A stretch of 64,000 bases of DNA. It comes from JAMIFN01 sp964544605. GTDB lineage: Bacteria > Pseudomonadota > Gammaproteobacteria > Burkholderiales > Burkholderiaceae_C. A model generated the notes under the pieces. That model ran no database searches. It was given only the letters and a program-made list of their open reading frames with translations, and was not told the origin of the DNA. A program made the position numbers and the translations under genes. Shown in pieces: positions 43,975 to 52,989 of this stretch. The stretch's first letter is position 1; each line of letters opens with the position of its first letter. Where the stretch lies: positions 1 to 64,000 of the forward strand of contig CAZJBX010000007.1 of NCBI GenBank assembly GCA_964544605.1. The letters are read 5' to 3'.

Positions 43975-46755
43975 TTAGTCCAGTGTGCGGGCGACTTCTT
44001 TGATTTCAAAGAATTCGAGTTGGTCGCCTTCTTGGATGTCGTTATAGCCTTTGATGTTGAGACCACATTCAAAGCCTTCTTTGACTTCCTTGGCGTCGTC
44101 TTTAAAGCGTTTGAGCGAATCGAGCTCGCCTGTGTAGATGACGACATTCTCGCGCAGCACGCGCAGTTTGGCGCTGCGGCGCACCACGCCTTGGGTGACC
44201 ATACAGCCAGCGATGGCACCGATTTTGGAGGCGCGGAAGATTTGGCGGATTTCGGCCATACCAATGATTTCTTCCTTTTTCTCGGGGGCGAGCATACCGC
44301 TCATGGCGGCTTTCACCTCGTCGAGTGCCTCATACAGCACGGTGTAGTAGCGCAGGTCAATGCCATTGCCTTCGGCGAGTTTGCGGGCCCCGACATCAGC
44401 ACGGGTGTTGAAGCCGATGATGACCGCGCCTGAGGCGATGGCCAAGTTGACATCGCTCTCGCTGATGCCGCCCACGCCTGAGAAGACGATTTGCACTTTG
44501 ACTTCTTCGGTGGCGAGTTTGAGCAAGGAGGTGGCCAGCGCCTCTTGCGTGCCTTGCACATCGGCTTTGATGATGATGGGCAGGGTTTGCACTTCGCCAG
44601 CGGTCATGTCGCTGAACATGTTTTCCAGCTTGGCCGCTTGTTGTTTGGCCAGCTTGGTGCTACGGAATTTGCCCGCGCGGTAGGTGGCGATTTCACGGGC
44701 GCGGCGCTCGTCGGTGAGGACGATGAATTCATCGCCAGCGCCAGGCACTTCGGCCAAGCCTTGGATTTCAACGGGGATGGAGGGGCCAGCAGCCTTGGTG
44801 GGTTTGCCGTCTTCGTCAAGCATGGCGCGTACGCGGCCATAGGTTTGGCCAACGAGGACGGTGTCGCCGACTTTGAGCGTGCCCGATTGCACCAGCACGG
44901 TGGCCACGGAGCCACGGCCTTTGTCGAGGCGGGCCTCAATGACCAAGCCTTTGGCGTTGGCGTCGATGGGGGCGGTGAGTTCCAGCACTTCGGCTTGCAA
45001 GAGCACTTGTTCGAGCAGTTCGTCGATGCCTTGGCCGGTTTTGGCTGAGACAGAGACGAAGGGGGAGTCGCCACCGTATTCTTCGGGGACGACTTCTTCA
45101 CTCACGAGTTCGCCTTTGACGCGATCGGGGTTGGCCTCGGGTTTGTCGATTTTGTTGACGGCAACAACGATGGGCACGCCCGCTGCTTTGGCGTGTTTGA
45201 TGGCCTCTTTGGTTTGGGGCATGACGCCATCGTCAGCCGCGACGACCAGAATGACCACATCGGTGGCTTGCGCACCACGCGCACGCATGGCGGTAAAAGC
45301 CTCGTGCCCAGGGGTGTCAAGGAAGGAGATGACACCACGGGGGGTTTCCACATGGTAGGCGCCGATGTGCTGGGTGATGCCGCCCGCCTCGCCCGTGGCG
45401 ACGCGGGAGCGGCGGATGTAATCGAGCAGTGAGGTTTTGCCGTGGTCCACATGGCCCATAACGGTGACCACAGGGGGGCGGGGCAGGGACTCGGCGCTTT
45501 GCGCTTGCACTTCTTCGTCGGTGAAGGCCTCGGGGTCATCCAAGGCGGCAATGATGGCGGTGTGGCCCATTTCTTCCACCACGATCATGGCGGTGTCTTG
45601 GTCCAGCGGCTGGTTGATGGTGACCATTTGGCCCAGCTTCATCAAATGCATGATGACTTCAGAGGCTTTGACGGCCATTTTGTGTGCCAGCTCGGCCACG
45701 GTGATGGTTTCGGGCACATGGATTTCCAGTGCGCGGAATTCTTGCGGCTGCTGCGGTGCTTGGTTTTGACCACGGCGATCGCCACCGCGTTGGCGTTTGC
45801 CACTGCTGCGGCCCGCGCCAGAGCGCCAGCCCGTGCCAGCGTTGTCGTTGCCACGGGGTTTGCTGTCTTTTTTGCCACGGTCGTTGCCGTCATTGGCCCA
45901 ACTGGAGGAGAGCTTTTCAGACTTGACTTCTTTGCGGCTGGTGCTGCTGCTTGGTTTGTTGTCTGTGGCGGCTTTTTTGGCGGCTTCGGTTTTTTCAGGC
46001 TCGGGCTTTTTCGCCGTCAATACTTTTTTCGGGCGGTTGAGCATGGCGCTGATGGCGGCGGCTTCGGCCTCGGCTTTTTTGCGCTGGGCTTCTAGCTCTT
46101 TGGCGCGTTGGGCATCGGCTTCGGCCTGGGCTTTTTCGGCAGCGGCTTTTTCAGCGGCGAGTTCAGCAGCGGCCTGTGCCGCGATTTCTTCGGGGCTGGG
46201 GCCAGCAGGCACTTCAGGGGCGGCAGGCGCAGGCTCGGCGGCTGGGGCTTTGCTGGCCTTGGCGGTTTTGCTGCTGCGGCGTTTTTCTTGCGCTTGGCGC
46301 AGGGCTTGGGCTTCGGCTTCGGCGGCGGCGCGTTGGGCGGCGCGGCGCTCCAGCTCGGCGGCGTCGATGTCGCCTTCAGTGCCCGTTGTGGCGGCGCTTG
46401 GCTCGGCGGCAGCGGCTTTTTCAGCGGCGGCCTTGGCTGCGGCGGCCTCGGCTGCCTTGGCCGCTGCTTCGGCGGCTTCGCGCTCGGCGATGCGTTGGGC
46501 CAGCTCCTCTTGCTCGCGTTTGATGCGCTCGGCTTCGGCCTTGGCCTCTTGCTCTTGGCGGGCCAGTTCTTCGGCTTGTTTGGCCGCTTCTAGGGCTTCT
46601 GCCGTGGGTTTGAGGGCTTCTTCACGGTGTACCAAAGTGCGGGTCTTTTTGGTGGTGACCTGAATGGTGCGTGTTTTGCCCGTGGCATCGGCTTGTTTGA
46701 TTTCCGAGTTGGTGCGGCGCGTGAGGGTGATTTTTTTCTTACCTGAATTTTCCAT
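43975..46755 (-). CDS. infB: Translation initiation factor IF-2
   Basis: 926 residues. IF-2 is the GTPase that brings fMet-tRNA to the 30S subunit and joins subunits. The N-terminal ~330 residues are charged and Ala/Glu/Lys-rich, predicted coiled coil. The G domain has VTVMGHVDHGKTSLLDYIRR, DTPGHEAFTAMRARGAQATD and VAVNKIDKP. Domains II-IV follow, ending in GLNIKGYNDIQEGDQLEFFE. Third gene of rimP-nusA-infB (20-base gap to nusA). rbfA and truB, which usually continue this operon, are not here; a terminator follows at once. Confidence 0.96.
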   Translation of the reverse strand: MENSGKKKITLTRRTNSEIKQADATGKTRTIQVTTKKTRTLVHREEALKPTAEALEAAKQAEELARQEQEAKAEAERIKREQEELAQRIAEREAAEAAAKAAEAAAAKAAAEKAAAAEPSAATTGTEGDIDAAELERRAAQRAAAEAEAQALRQAQEKRRSSKTAKASKAPAAEPAPAAPEVPAGPSPEEIAAQAAAELAAEKAAAEKAQAEADAQRAKELEAQRKKAEAEAAAISAMLNRPKKVLTAKKPEPEKTEAAKKAATDNKPSSSTSRKEVKSEKLSSSWANDGNDRGKKDSKPRGNDNAGTGWRSGAGRSSGKRQRGGDRRGQNQAPQQPQEFRALEIHVPETITVAELAHKMAVKASEVIMHLMKLGQMVTINQPLDQDTAMIVVEEMGHTAIIAALDDPEAFTDEEVQAQSAESLPRPPVVTVMGHVDHGKTSLLDYIRRSRVATGEAGGITQHIGAYHVETPRGVISFLDTPGHEAFTAMRARGAQATDVVILVVAADDGVMPQTKEAIKHAKAAGVPIVVAVNKIDKPEANPDRVKGELVSEEVVPEEYGGDSPFVSVSAKTGQGIDELLEQVLLQAEVLELTAPIDANAKGLVIEARLDKGRGSVATVLVQSGTLKVGDTVLVGQTYGRVRAMLDEDGKPTKAAGPSIPVEIQGLAEVPGAGDEFIVLTDERRAREIATYRAGKFRSTKLAKQQAAKLENMFSDMTAGEVQTLPIIIKADVQGTQEALATSLLKLATEEVKVQIVFSGVGGISESDVNLAIASGAVIIGFNTRADVGARKLAEGNGIDLRYYTVLYEALDEVKAAMSGMLAPEKKEEIIGMAEIRQIFRASKIGAIAGCMVTQGVVRRSAKLRVLRENVVIYTGELDSLKRFKDDAKEVKEGFECGLNIKGYNDIQEGDQLEFFEIKEVARTLD

Positions 46756-46775
46756 AGATCGTCTCTTCGCTCCCT

Positions 46776-48287
46776 TTACTCAGCGGCATCGTTGTCGAAC
46801 CAGTGTTCGCGGGCGGTCATGATGAGGGCGGTGGCCGCTTCCTCGTCTTGGCCAGAAATTTCCATCAGCTCGTCTGTGCCCAAGTCGGCCAAGTCGTCGC
46901 GGCTGAGGATGTTGGCATCGGCCAGTTGCGCCAGCAGCTCATCGTTGCTGCCAATCAGCTCGCGCAGGTCGTCGCTCAAGCGGCCAATTTTTTCGGCGCG
47001 TTCGGCGGCCATGGTGGCCAAGGCGTCTTTGGCGCGTTGGCGCAGCTCGGTGATGGTGTCCTCATCAAAGGCTTCGATTTCCAGCATTTCGGCCAGTGGC
47101 ACATAGGCCACTTCTTCGAGGTTGCTAAAGCCTTCTTCAATGAGGATGTCGGCGACTTCTTCGTCCACATCAAGGCGCTCGATGAAGATGTTGCGGATGC
47201 CGGCGTTTTCGTCGGCTTGTTTTTGCGCCGATTCAGCCGGGTCCATGATGTTGATGCGCCAGCCGGTCAGCTCAGAGGCAAGGCGCACATTTTGGCCGCG
47301 AGCGCCAATGGCTTTGGCCAGGTTTTCTTCGTCCACCACGACATCCATGCTGTGGTTTTCTTCATCGACAACGATGGAGCTGACATTGGCAGGGGCGAGT
47401 GCGCCGATGACGAATTGGGCGGGGTCTTCGCTCCAGAGCACGATGTCCACGCGCTCGCCAGCGAGTTCTTCGCTGACGGCGTTGACCCGTGAGCCATTGA
47501 CACCAATGCAGGCGCCGATGGGGTCCATGCGGCTTTCATGCGTGAAGACGGCGATTTTGGCGCGGCTGCCAGGGTCACGGGCGCAAGATTTGATTTCCAC
47601 CAAGCCTTGCTCGACTTCGGGCACTTCGTTTTCAAACAATTGCATCATGAACTCGGGCGCAGCGCGAGAGAGCATGAGGGGGGCGGTGCGGGCGTTTTCA
47701 TCGACACCCAAAATGACGGCGCGAACGCGGTCGCCAGCGCGCATATTCTCTTTGGGGATGAGGTCGCTGCGCTTGATGCGGCCTTCAATCTTGCCGCTTT
47801 CCACAATCACATCGCCTTTGTCGAGGCGCTTGACGGTGCCGAGGAAGATTTTTTCACCGCGCGAGAGGTAGTTGTTCAGCAGCATTTCGCGCTCGGCATC
47901 GCGCACTTTTTGCAGAATGACTTGCTTGGCGGCCATCGCACCGATGCGGCCAATGGGCACGGATTCCAGTGGTTTTTCAATGTATTCGCCCACTTGGATG
48001 TCGGGGAAGTCCTCTTGCGCATCCATCAGCAGTTCTTCGGCCAAGGGGTTTTGCAGGCCAGCGTCATCGGGCACGACGAGCCAGCGGCGGAAGGTTTCGT
48101 ATTCGCCGCTGTCTTGGTCGATGCTGACGCGGATGTCCATTTCACCAGCGTCCGCATCTTTTTCTTTTTGGTAGATTTTTTTGCTCGCTTGCGCCAAGGC
48201 GGCCTCAATGGCGGCAAAAATCACCTCGCGCTCCACATTTTTCTCAGACGCAATCACTTGTGCCAATAAGAGCATTTCTTTATTCAT
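46776..48287 (-). CDS. nusA: Transcription elongation/antitermination factor NusA
   Basis: 503 residues. NusA binds RNA polymerase and affects pausing, termination and antitermination. N-terminal domain (to about 130), S1 (GEKIFLGTVKRLDKGDVIVE), KH1/KH2 (RDPGSRAKIAVFTHE, IGACIGVNGSRVNAV), then the two C-terminal acidic repeats found in proteobacteria (VADILIEEGFSNLEEVAYVP; FDEDTITELRQRAKDAL; LSRDDLADLGTDELMEI). 27 bases after rimP, 20 before infB. Confidence 0.97.
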   Translation of the reverse strand: MNKEMLLLAQVIASEKNVEREVIFAAIEAALAQASKKIYQKEKDADAGEMDIRVSIDQDSGEYETFRRWLVVPDDAGLQNPLAEELLMDAQEDFPDIQVGEYIEKPLESVPIGRIGAMAAKQVILQKVRDAEREMLLNNYLSRGEKIFLGTVKRLDKGDVIVESGKIEGRIKRSDLIPKENMRAGDRVRAVILGVDENARTAPLMLSRAAPEFMMQLFENEVPEVEQGLVEIKSCARDPGSRAKIAVFTHESRMDPIGACIGVNGSRVNAVSEELAGERVDIVLWSEDPAQFVIGALAPANVSSIVVDEENHSMDVVVDEENLAKAIGARGQNVRLASELTGWRINIMDPAESAQKQADENAGIRNIFIERLDVDEEVADILIEEGFSNLEEVAYVPLAEMLEIEAFDEDTITELRQRAKDALATMAAERAEKIGRLSDDLRELIGSNDELLAQLADANILSRDDLADLGTDELMEISGQDEEAATALIMTAREHWFDNDAAE

Positions 48288-48314
48288 GGCTGGGTTTCCT
48301 TTTGAAAGGGGCGT

Positions 48315-48881
48315 TTAAGCCTGTTTTCCTTTGAAGTTAACGATGGGAGCGAGGCGTGCTTCACGCACTTCGCTGAGTTCAAAATCGAGGGCTTGCATGG
48401 GCTGGGCTTCGCGTTTTTTGCTGACCCGTGCGCCAGGTTTGGGCGGCGGCGCGTCTGACCAGAGGATGCGCCAGTGCTCGCTGCTTGCGCCTTCTTGGGC
48501 TTCGAGCTCGCCACGGAATTTTTTGCGGTTGGCGGCCAAATTGGTGCCAGCGGCGGCTTCGCCCAAGGGCTCTTTGAGCACGATGTCAATGACTTGGCCG
48601 GCAAAGCGGGCAAAGTCTTGGCTGCCCCGCAAGGGGCGGTCAATGCCAGGGGAGCTGACTTCCAGGCGCTGGTAGTCCACATTTTCGACTTCCAGCGTGT
48701 ATTGCAATTGGCGGGTGACGCGCTCGCAGTCTTCAATGGTGATGACTTGCTCGGGCTGCTCAGGCTGCCAAGGGAAATCCAGCGTGACGCGCAGTAAGCC
48801 GCCTGTTGAGCGCTCTAGCTCAACGAGGTCGTAACCCATGCCCGTAACGGTTTCTTCAATGACGGCCTGCCAATTTGCCAT
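48315..48881 (-). CDS. rimP: Ribosome maturation factor RimP
   Basis: 188 residues. RimP assists 30S assembly. The N-terminal domain has TGMGYDLVELERSTGGLLRV, then DCERVTRQL and VDYQRLEVSSPGIDRPLRGS, which is the family signature. The C-terminal SH3-like part runs past 100, with an insertion of about 25 residues rich in Pro/Lys (APPPKPGARVSKKR) that is common in this order. First gene of the rimP-nusA-infB operon. Confidence 0.94.
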   Translation of the reverse strand: MANWQAVIEETVTGMGYDLVELERSTGGLLRVTLDFPWQPEQPEQVITIEDCERVTRQLQYTLEVENVDYQRLEVSSPGIDRPLRGSQDFARFAGQVIDIVLKEPLGEAAAGTNLAANRKKFRGELEAQEGASSEHWRILWSDAPPPKPGARVSKKREAQPMQALDFELSEVREARLAPIVNFKGKQA

Positions 48882-48956
48882 AGATGTCTTGCCCTTTTAT
48901 CGCCCTAGCGCCAGCCTTGGCGGCTGTGCATCCAGATGGCGCAAAAATTTTGCCCA

Positions 48957-48990
48957 TAAAAAAACGGGCGTTGCAATTGCGCCCGTTTGG
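48957..48990 (-). terminator. Terminator after hda
   Basis: On the - strand, AAACGGGCG - CAATTGCAA - CGCCCGTTT forms a 9-bp stem and then runs into seven Ts (A-run at 48958-48964). It lies about 75 bases past the hda stop and just before the promoter region of rimP. Confidence 0.88.
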
Positions 48991-49062
48991 TTCAATCAAG
49001 CTGGCAATTATAAGCGATAGCCCAAGCTTTTGGCAAGCCTTGGGCTGTGCGCTGCGGCCTGA

Positions 49063-49740
49063 TTATTCTTGCAGCATGGCCTTGATGAGGGGGATGGTGA
49101 CGGCGCGTTTGCTGCTGAGGGCGTAACCGTCAATTTGTTCGAGCAATTGCATGAGGCTGGCCAAATCGCGGCTGAAGTATTTGAGGATGAAGTTGAGCAC
49201 TTCATCGCTGAGCACGATGCCACGGGCATCGGCCTCTTGCCAAAGCACGGCGCGGCGTTCGGCCTCGCTGAGCACTTGCAGGCTTTGCACATGGCCCCAA
49301 GCGAGGCGGTTGCGCAGGTCTTCACGCAGTTGCGCGTGCAACTGTGCGGGGGCGCGGTGGCCGCAACTGAGGGCGGGGATGTGCAGGGCTTGCGCTTGCG
49401 CCAGCCAAGCAAAGGCTTGCGCTTGTTGGCTGCTGTTGTAGAGGTCCACATCGTCAAGGAAGATGGCGGCCCAGTCTTCATCAAAGGCTTGTTCGGGGCT
49501 GTAAGCATCCATCCAGCCGCTGCGCAGGCCACGGTTTTTCAAGGCGTGGCGGGCCGCTTGCAGCAAATAGGTTTTGCCACTGGCCGCATCGCCCCACAAA
49601 TACAAGGGCGTGGGGTTGAGCTCGCCCACGCTATCGAGCCAAGCCTGCAATTGCAGCAGGGCCAGCTCATTCGGGCCGGGCAGAAAGTGGGCCAAATCAG
49701 GGGCGGGGCGGATGCCGATGTCGAGTGCAATTTGCTGCAT
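49063..49740 (-). CDS. hda: DnaA regulatory inactivator Hda homologue
   Basis: 225 residues. Hda with the clamp drives hydrolysis of DnaA-bound ATP, preventing re-initiation. N-terminal clamp-binding start MQQIALDIGI fits a QxxL-type motif, followed by an AAA+ fold: LYLWGDAASGKTYLLQAA (Walker A), AAIFLDDVDLY (Walker B) and RDLASLMQLLEQIDGYALSS. It resembles DnaA domain III without the DNA-binding domain. The ATG at 49740 is the family start; the longer ORF to 49857 overlaps the permease gene. It lies directly after the AI-2E family gene (52-base gap), a common betaproteobacterial order. Confidence 0.9.
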   Translation of the reverse strand: MQQIALDIGIRPAPDLAHFLPGPNELALLQLQAWLDSVGELNPTPLYLWGDAASGKTYLLQAARHALKNRGLRSGWMDAYSPEQAFDEDWAAIFLDDVDLYNSSQQAQAFAWLAQAQALHIPALSCGHRAPAQLHAQLREDLRNRLAWGHVQSLQVLSEAERRAVLWQEADARGIVLSDEVLNFILKYFSRDLASLMQLLEQIDGYALSSKRAVTIPLIKAMLQE

Positions 49741-49792
49741 GGGGGCAGGCTGGGGGAGCGTGGGTGAGTCAGGGAAGGAGAAGGGGGCTTGT

Positions 49793-50896
49793 TCAGCGGT
49801 GGCCCGTGTAGAGGGCAGAGGCTTTGTATTGCCGCAGCAGGTGTTGCCACAGCACAAACAAGATGGCGCTCACCGGCAGGGCCACAAGCATACCAACAAA
49901 ACCAAAGAGCTGACCAAAGGCCATCAGGGCAAAAATCACCAAAACAGGGTGCAAGCCAATGCGCTCGCCCACCCATTTGGGCGTGAGGTAGTAGCTTTCG
50001 AGCAATTGGCCCGAGCCGTAGGCCAAGCCGACCACCAGCAGGGTTTTCATGAGGCCAAACTGCATCAGGCCAGCAAGAATCGCCAGGGCCATGCCCAAGC
50101 CAAAGCCGACATAGGGAATAAGCAAGGCCAAGCCTGTGATGACGCCAATGGGCAAGGCCAGTTGCAAGCCACCCAGCCACAGGCCGCAGGCGTAATAGGC
50201 GGCCATGGTGAGCATGACGGCACTTTGGCCGCGCAAATACTGGCCCAAGGTGTAATCGACCTCGCCGCTCAGTTCCAGCAGGGTGGGGCGCAGGGGTTGG
50301 GGCACAAGGTCGAGGGCAGTGGCCTTCAGGCGGGGCCAATCCACCAGCAAATAAAACAGCACTAGGGGGATGAGCAGGGCGTTGGCAAACAAAGAGAAAA
50401 CCACGCTGCTGCCGACCATGAGGGTGTTGGCGGCGTGGCTGAGCAGCTTGCTCATATCGGGCGCTGAGCTGCTTTGCATCCATTTGGCCAGCAGGCTTTT
50501 GGGTGTATCTACCTCTAGCGAGATGGGCAGGCCCAGCCTTTGAATATGGGGCGTGAGCCAAGCGTTGAGCTGATCAAGCAAGACGGGCAGCTGCGCTTGA
50601 ATTTTGGGCAAATCATGCAAAACGATGGGCAGTACCAGCATAAGGAGGCCAGCAATCAGCAGCAAAAACAGCACGATGACGATGGTGCTGGCAAAGCTGC
50701 GCGAGAGCGGCAGGCGCTTGAGGCGGGTGAGCTTGTCCACCAAGGGGTTGAGGGCGTAGGCCAGCACGGCAGCGATTAAAAACGGCGTGAGCACATTGCC
50801 CAGCAGCCACAGCAGCAAGCCGATGCCCAGCAAAATCAAGGCCCACAACAGGCCCAGCTTTTGTGCGGGGCTCAAAGAGAGTTGAATCGGTGTCAC
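49793..50896 (-). CDS. AI-2E family transporter (PerM/YdiK-like)
   Basis: 367 residues with seven or more hydrophobic segments, first near 15-60 (LGLLWALILLGIGLLLWLLG) and FLIAAVLAYALNPLVDKL. The family loop with YYLTPKWVGERIGLHPVLVI near residue 310 is diagnostic for the AI-2E exporter family (PF01594). Despite the name, most members have unknown substrates; some are Na+/H+ antiporters. Upstream of hda and on the same strand, so probably co-transcribed. Divergent from ppiB. Confidence 0.88.
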   Translation of the reverse strand: MTPIQLSLSPAQKLGLLWALILLGIGLLLWLLGNVLTPFLIAAVLAYALNPLVDKLTRLKRLPLSRSFASTIVIVLFLLLIAGLLMLVLPIVLHDLPKIQAQLPVLLDQLNAWLTPHIQRLGLPISLEVDTPKSLLAKWMQSSSAPDMSKLLSHAANTLMVGSSVVFSLFANALLIPLVLFYLLVDWPRLKATALDLVPQPLRPTLLELSGEVDYTLGQYLRGQSAVMLTMAAYYACGLWLGGLQLALPIGVITGLALLIPYVGFGLGMALAILAGLMQFGLMKTLLVVGLAYGSGQLLESYYLTPKWVGERIGLHPVLVIFALMAFGQLFGFVGMLVALPVSAILFVLWQHLLRQYKASALYTGHR

Positions 50897-50991
50897 GAAC
50901 TTATGCCCTAAAATCTACGGTTTTGCCGCACACTGCGGCGCTGCACATTTTAGTGCCGCATTTGTTCTAGACCCCGAAAAGAAAGCCCCTT

Positions 50992-51495
50992 ATGAGCACA
51001 AAAGTTGAATTGCATATTGCCGATCGCGGCGTGATTACCCTGGAGCTGGACGCTGAAAAAGCGCCCGCGACTGTGGCAAACTTTTTGAACTATGTGAAAG
51101 ATGGCCATTACGATGGCACGATTTTCCACCGCGTCATGGACGGTTTCATGATTCAAGGCGGCGGCTTTACCCCCAATATGGACCAAAAAGACTGCGGCGC
51201 ACCGATTAAAAACGAAGCCGACAATGGCCTGAAAAACGATGAATACACCATTGCCATGGCCCGCACGAGTGACCCCCATTCGGCCACGGCGCAATTCTTC
51301 ATCAATGTGAAGAACAATGACTTCCTCAACTTCCAAGCGCCCACAGGTTCAGGCTGGGGTTATGCCGTGTTTGGCAAAGTAATCGCAGGCATGGAAGTGG
51401 TGGACGGCATCAAAGCCGTGGCTACTGGCCGCCGTGGCTTCCACGACGATGTGCCCAAAGACACCGTGCTGATTGAAAAAGCCGTGGTGCTGTAA
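50992..51495 (+). CDS. ppiB: Cyclophilin-type peptidyl-prolyl isomerase
   Basis: 167 residues, no signal peptide, so the cytoplasmic PpiB type. Active-site stretch IFHRVMDGFMIQGGGFT, MARTSDPHSATAQFFINVKN, VFGKVIAGMEVVD. The human W121 equivalent, the cyclosporin contact, is absent, as is usual in bacteria. Single gene between the divergent permease and hisS, with a strong terminator behind it. Confidence 0.94.
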   Translation: MSTKVELHIADRGVITLELDAEKAPATVANFLNYVKDGHYDGTIFHRVMDGFMIQGGGFTPNMDQKDCGAPIKNEADNGLKNDEYTIAMARTSDPHSATAQFFINVKNNDFLNFQAPTGSGWGYAVFGKVIAGMEVVDGIKAVATGRRGFHDDVPKDTVLIEKAVVL

Positions 51496-51516
51496 ATTCA
51501 GCGCCGCGTGCAGGCT

Positions 51517-51546
51517 AAAGGGGCTGCGAGTGGCCCCTTTTTTCTT
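51517..51546 (+). terminator. Intrinsic terminator of ppiB
   Basis: AAAGGGGC and GCCCCTTT form an 8-bp stem around a GCGAGTG-containing loop, running into TTTTTTT. It is 22 bases after the ppiB stop and before hisS. Confidence 0.9.
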
Positions 51547-51573
51547 TCCTCTTTTTAAAACGCCCGATTTGCC

Positions 51574-52896
51574 ATGAGCGAGAAGAAACCACAAAAAATC
51601 CTGGCCGTTAAAGGCATGAACGACATTTTGCCGCCCGCCTCAGCCCACTGGCAGTGGCTGGAGCAGCAGGTGCAGGCGGTCATGCGCAGCTTTGCCTACC
51701 GCCCTGTGCGCTTGCCGATTGTGGAGCCAACACCGCTGTTTGTGCGCGGCATTGGTGAGGCCACTGATATTGTGGAAAAGGAAATGTATTCCTTTGAGGA
51801 CAAGCTCAACGGCGACAAACTGACCCTGCGGCCCGAGGGCACGGCGGGTGTGTGCCGCGCCGTGATTGAACACAACCTGCTGTATGACGGCGGCAAGCGC
51901 TTGTATTACGCGGGGCCGATGTTCCGCCACGAGCGCCCCCAGCGCGGGCGCTACCGCCAGTTTCACCAAATTGGGGCTGAGGCTCTGGGCTTTGGCGGGC
52001 CTGAATTGGATGCGGAAATCATTTTGCTGGCCCATAGCCTGTGGCAAAAGCTGGGTTTGCAGGGCGTGGAGCTGCAACTGAACTGCCTGGGCCAGCCTGA
52101 GGAGCGCCGCGCCCACCGTGCCGCCCTGATTGCCTACTTTGAGCAACACGCCGAGCAGTTGGATGAGGATGCCCGCCGCCGCTTGCACAGCAACCCGTTG
52201 CGGATTTTGGACACGAAAAACCCCGCCATGCAAAGCTTGGTGGAAGGCGCGCCGCGCTTGAGTGAGCACTTGAGCACAGCATCACAGGCGCATTTTGATG
52301 CGGTGAAGGCTTTGCTCGATGCCCACGGCGTGGCCTACAGCCTGAACCCGCGCTTGGTGCGTGGGCTGGATTACTACAACCTGACGGTGTTCGAGTTCGT
52401 CACCACGGCGCTGGGCAGCCAAGGCACGATTTGCGGCGGTGGCCGCTACGATTATTTGATGGAGATGCTGGGCGGCAAACCCGCCCCCGCCATTGGCTGG
52501 GCGATGGGGGTGGAACGCGTGCTGGAGCTGCTGAAAGAGCAGGGCATTGCCTTGCCAGAGGATGCGGCAGATGCTTTTGCCGTGCTGCCCGATATGGCGG
52601 CCTTGCCGCAAGCCATGCCCGTATTGCAGGCCTTGCGTGCCGCAGGTGTGGCCGTGCAAATGCAGGGCAGCAACTTAGATGCGAATGGCCAGCCCAGTAT
52701 GGGCAGCTTCAAAAGCCAGTTCAAAAAGGCCGATGCCTCAGGCGCAGCCTATGCCTTGATTTTTGGCGCCGATGAATTGGCGCGTGGCGAAGTCAGCATC
52801 AAACCCCTGCGCACGGGCTTGGCCCTGAGCGAGCAGCAGAACTATGCGCTGGCGGATGTGGCGCAGTGGGCGGCGGTGCTGCGCGCGGGGCAGTGA
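51574..52896 (+). CDS. hisS: Histidine-tRNA ligase
   Basis: 440 residues, class II synthetase. Motif 1 region VKGMNDILPPASAHWQWLEQ; motif 2 RLYYAGPMFRHERPQRGRYR followed by QFHQIGAEALG; the histidine-specific LVRGLDYYNLTVFEF; motif 3 PAIGWAMGVERVLELL; C-terminal anticodon domain from about 340. Length slightly above the E. coli enzyme. It stands alone; the ispG-hisS pairing seen elsewhere is broken. Between hisS and pheT, 93 bases contain decayed family C and E repeats. Confidence 0.96.
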   Translation: MSEKKPQKILAVKGMNDILPPASAHWQWLEQQVQAVMRSFAYRPVRLPIVEPTPLFVRGIGEATDIVEKEMYSFEDKLNGDKLTLRPEGTAGVCRAVIEHNLLYDGGKRLYYAGPMFRHERPQRGRYRQFHQIGAEALGFGGPELDAEIILLAHSLWQKLGLQGVELQLNCLGQPEERRAHRAALIAYFEQHAEQLDEDARRRLHSNPLRILDTKNPAMQSLVEGAPRLSEHLSTASQAHFDAVKALLDAHGVAYSLNPRLVRGLDYYNLTVFEFVTTALGSQGTICGGGRYDYLMEMLGGKPAPAIGWAMGVERVLELLKEQGIALPEDAADAFAVLPDMAALPQAMPVLQALRAAGVAVQMQGSNLDANGQPSMGSFKSQFKKADASGAAYALIFGADELARGEVSIKPLRTGLALSEQQNYALADVAQWAAVLRAGQ

Positions 52897-52906
52897 GGTA
52901 TTTTGT

Positions 52907-52970
52907 AGGGCAGAGCAGGCTCCCCTACGGCGCTGCTTTACTCGCTCCCATGCTCTGCGTGGCAGCGAGA
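52907..52970. repeat. Decayed family C and family E repeats between hisS and pheT
   Basis: GTAGGG...CCCCTAC (52907-52927) is a weakened family C palindrome, and CTCCCATGCTCTGCGTGGCAG (52945-52965) a family E copy with mismatches. Both sit between convergent hisS and pheT, where such elements recur in this window. Confidence 0.55.
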
Positions 52971-52989
52971 AAGCGCAATACCCTACGCC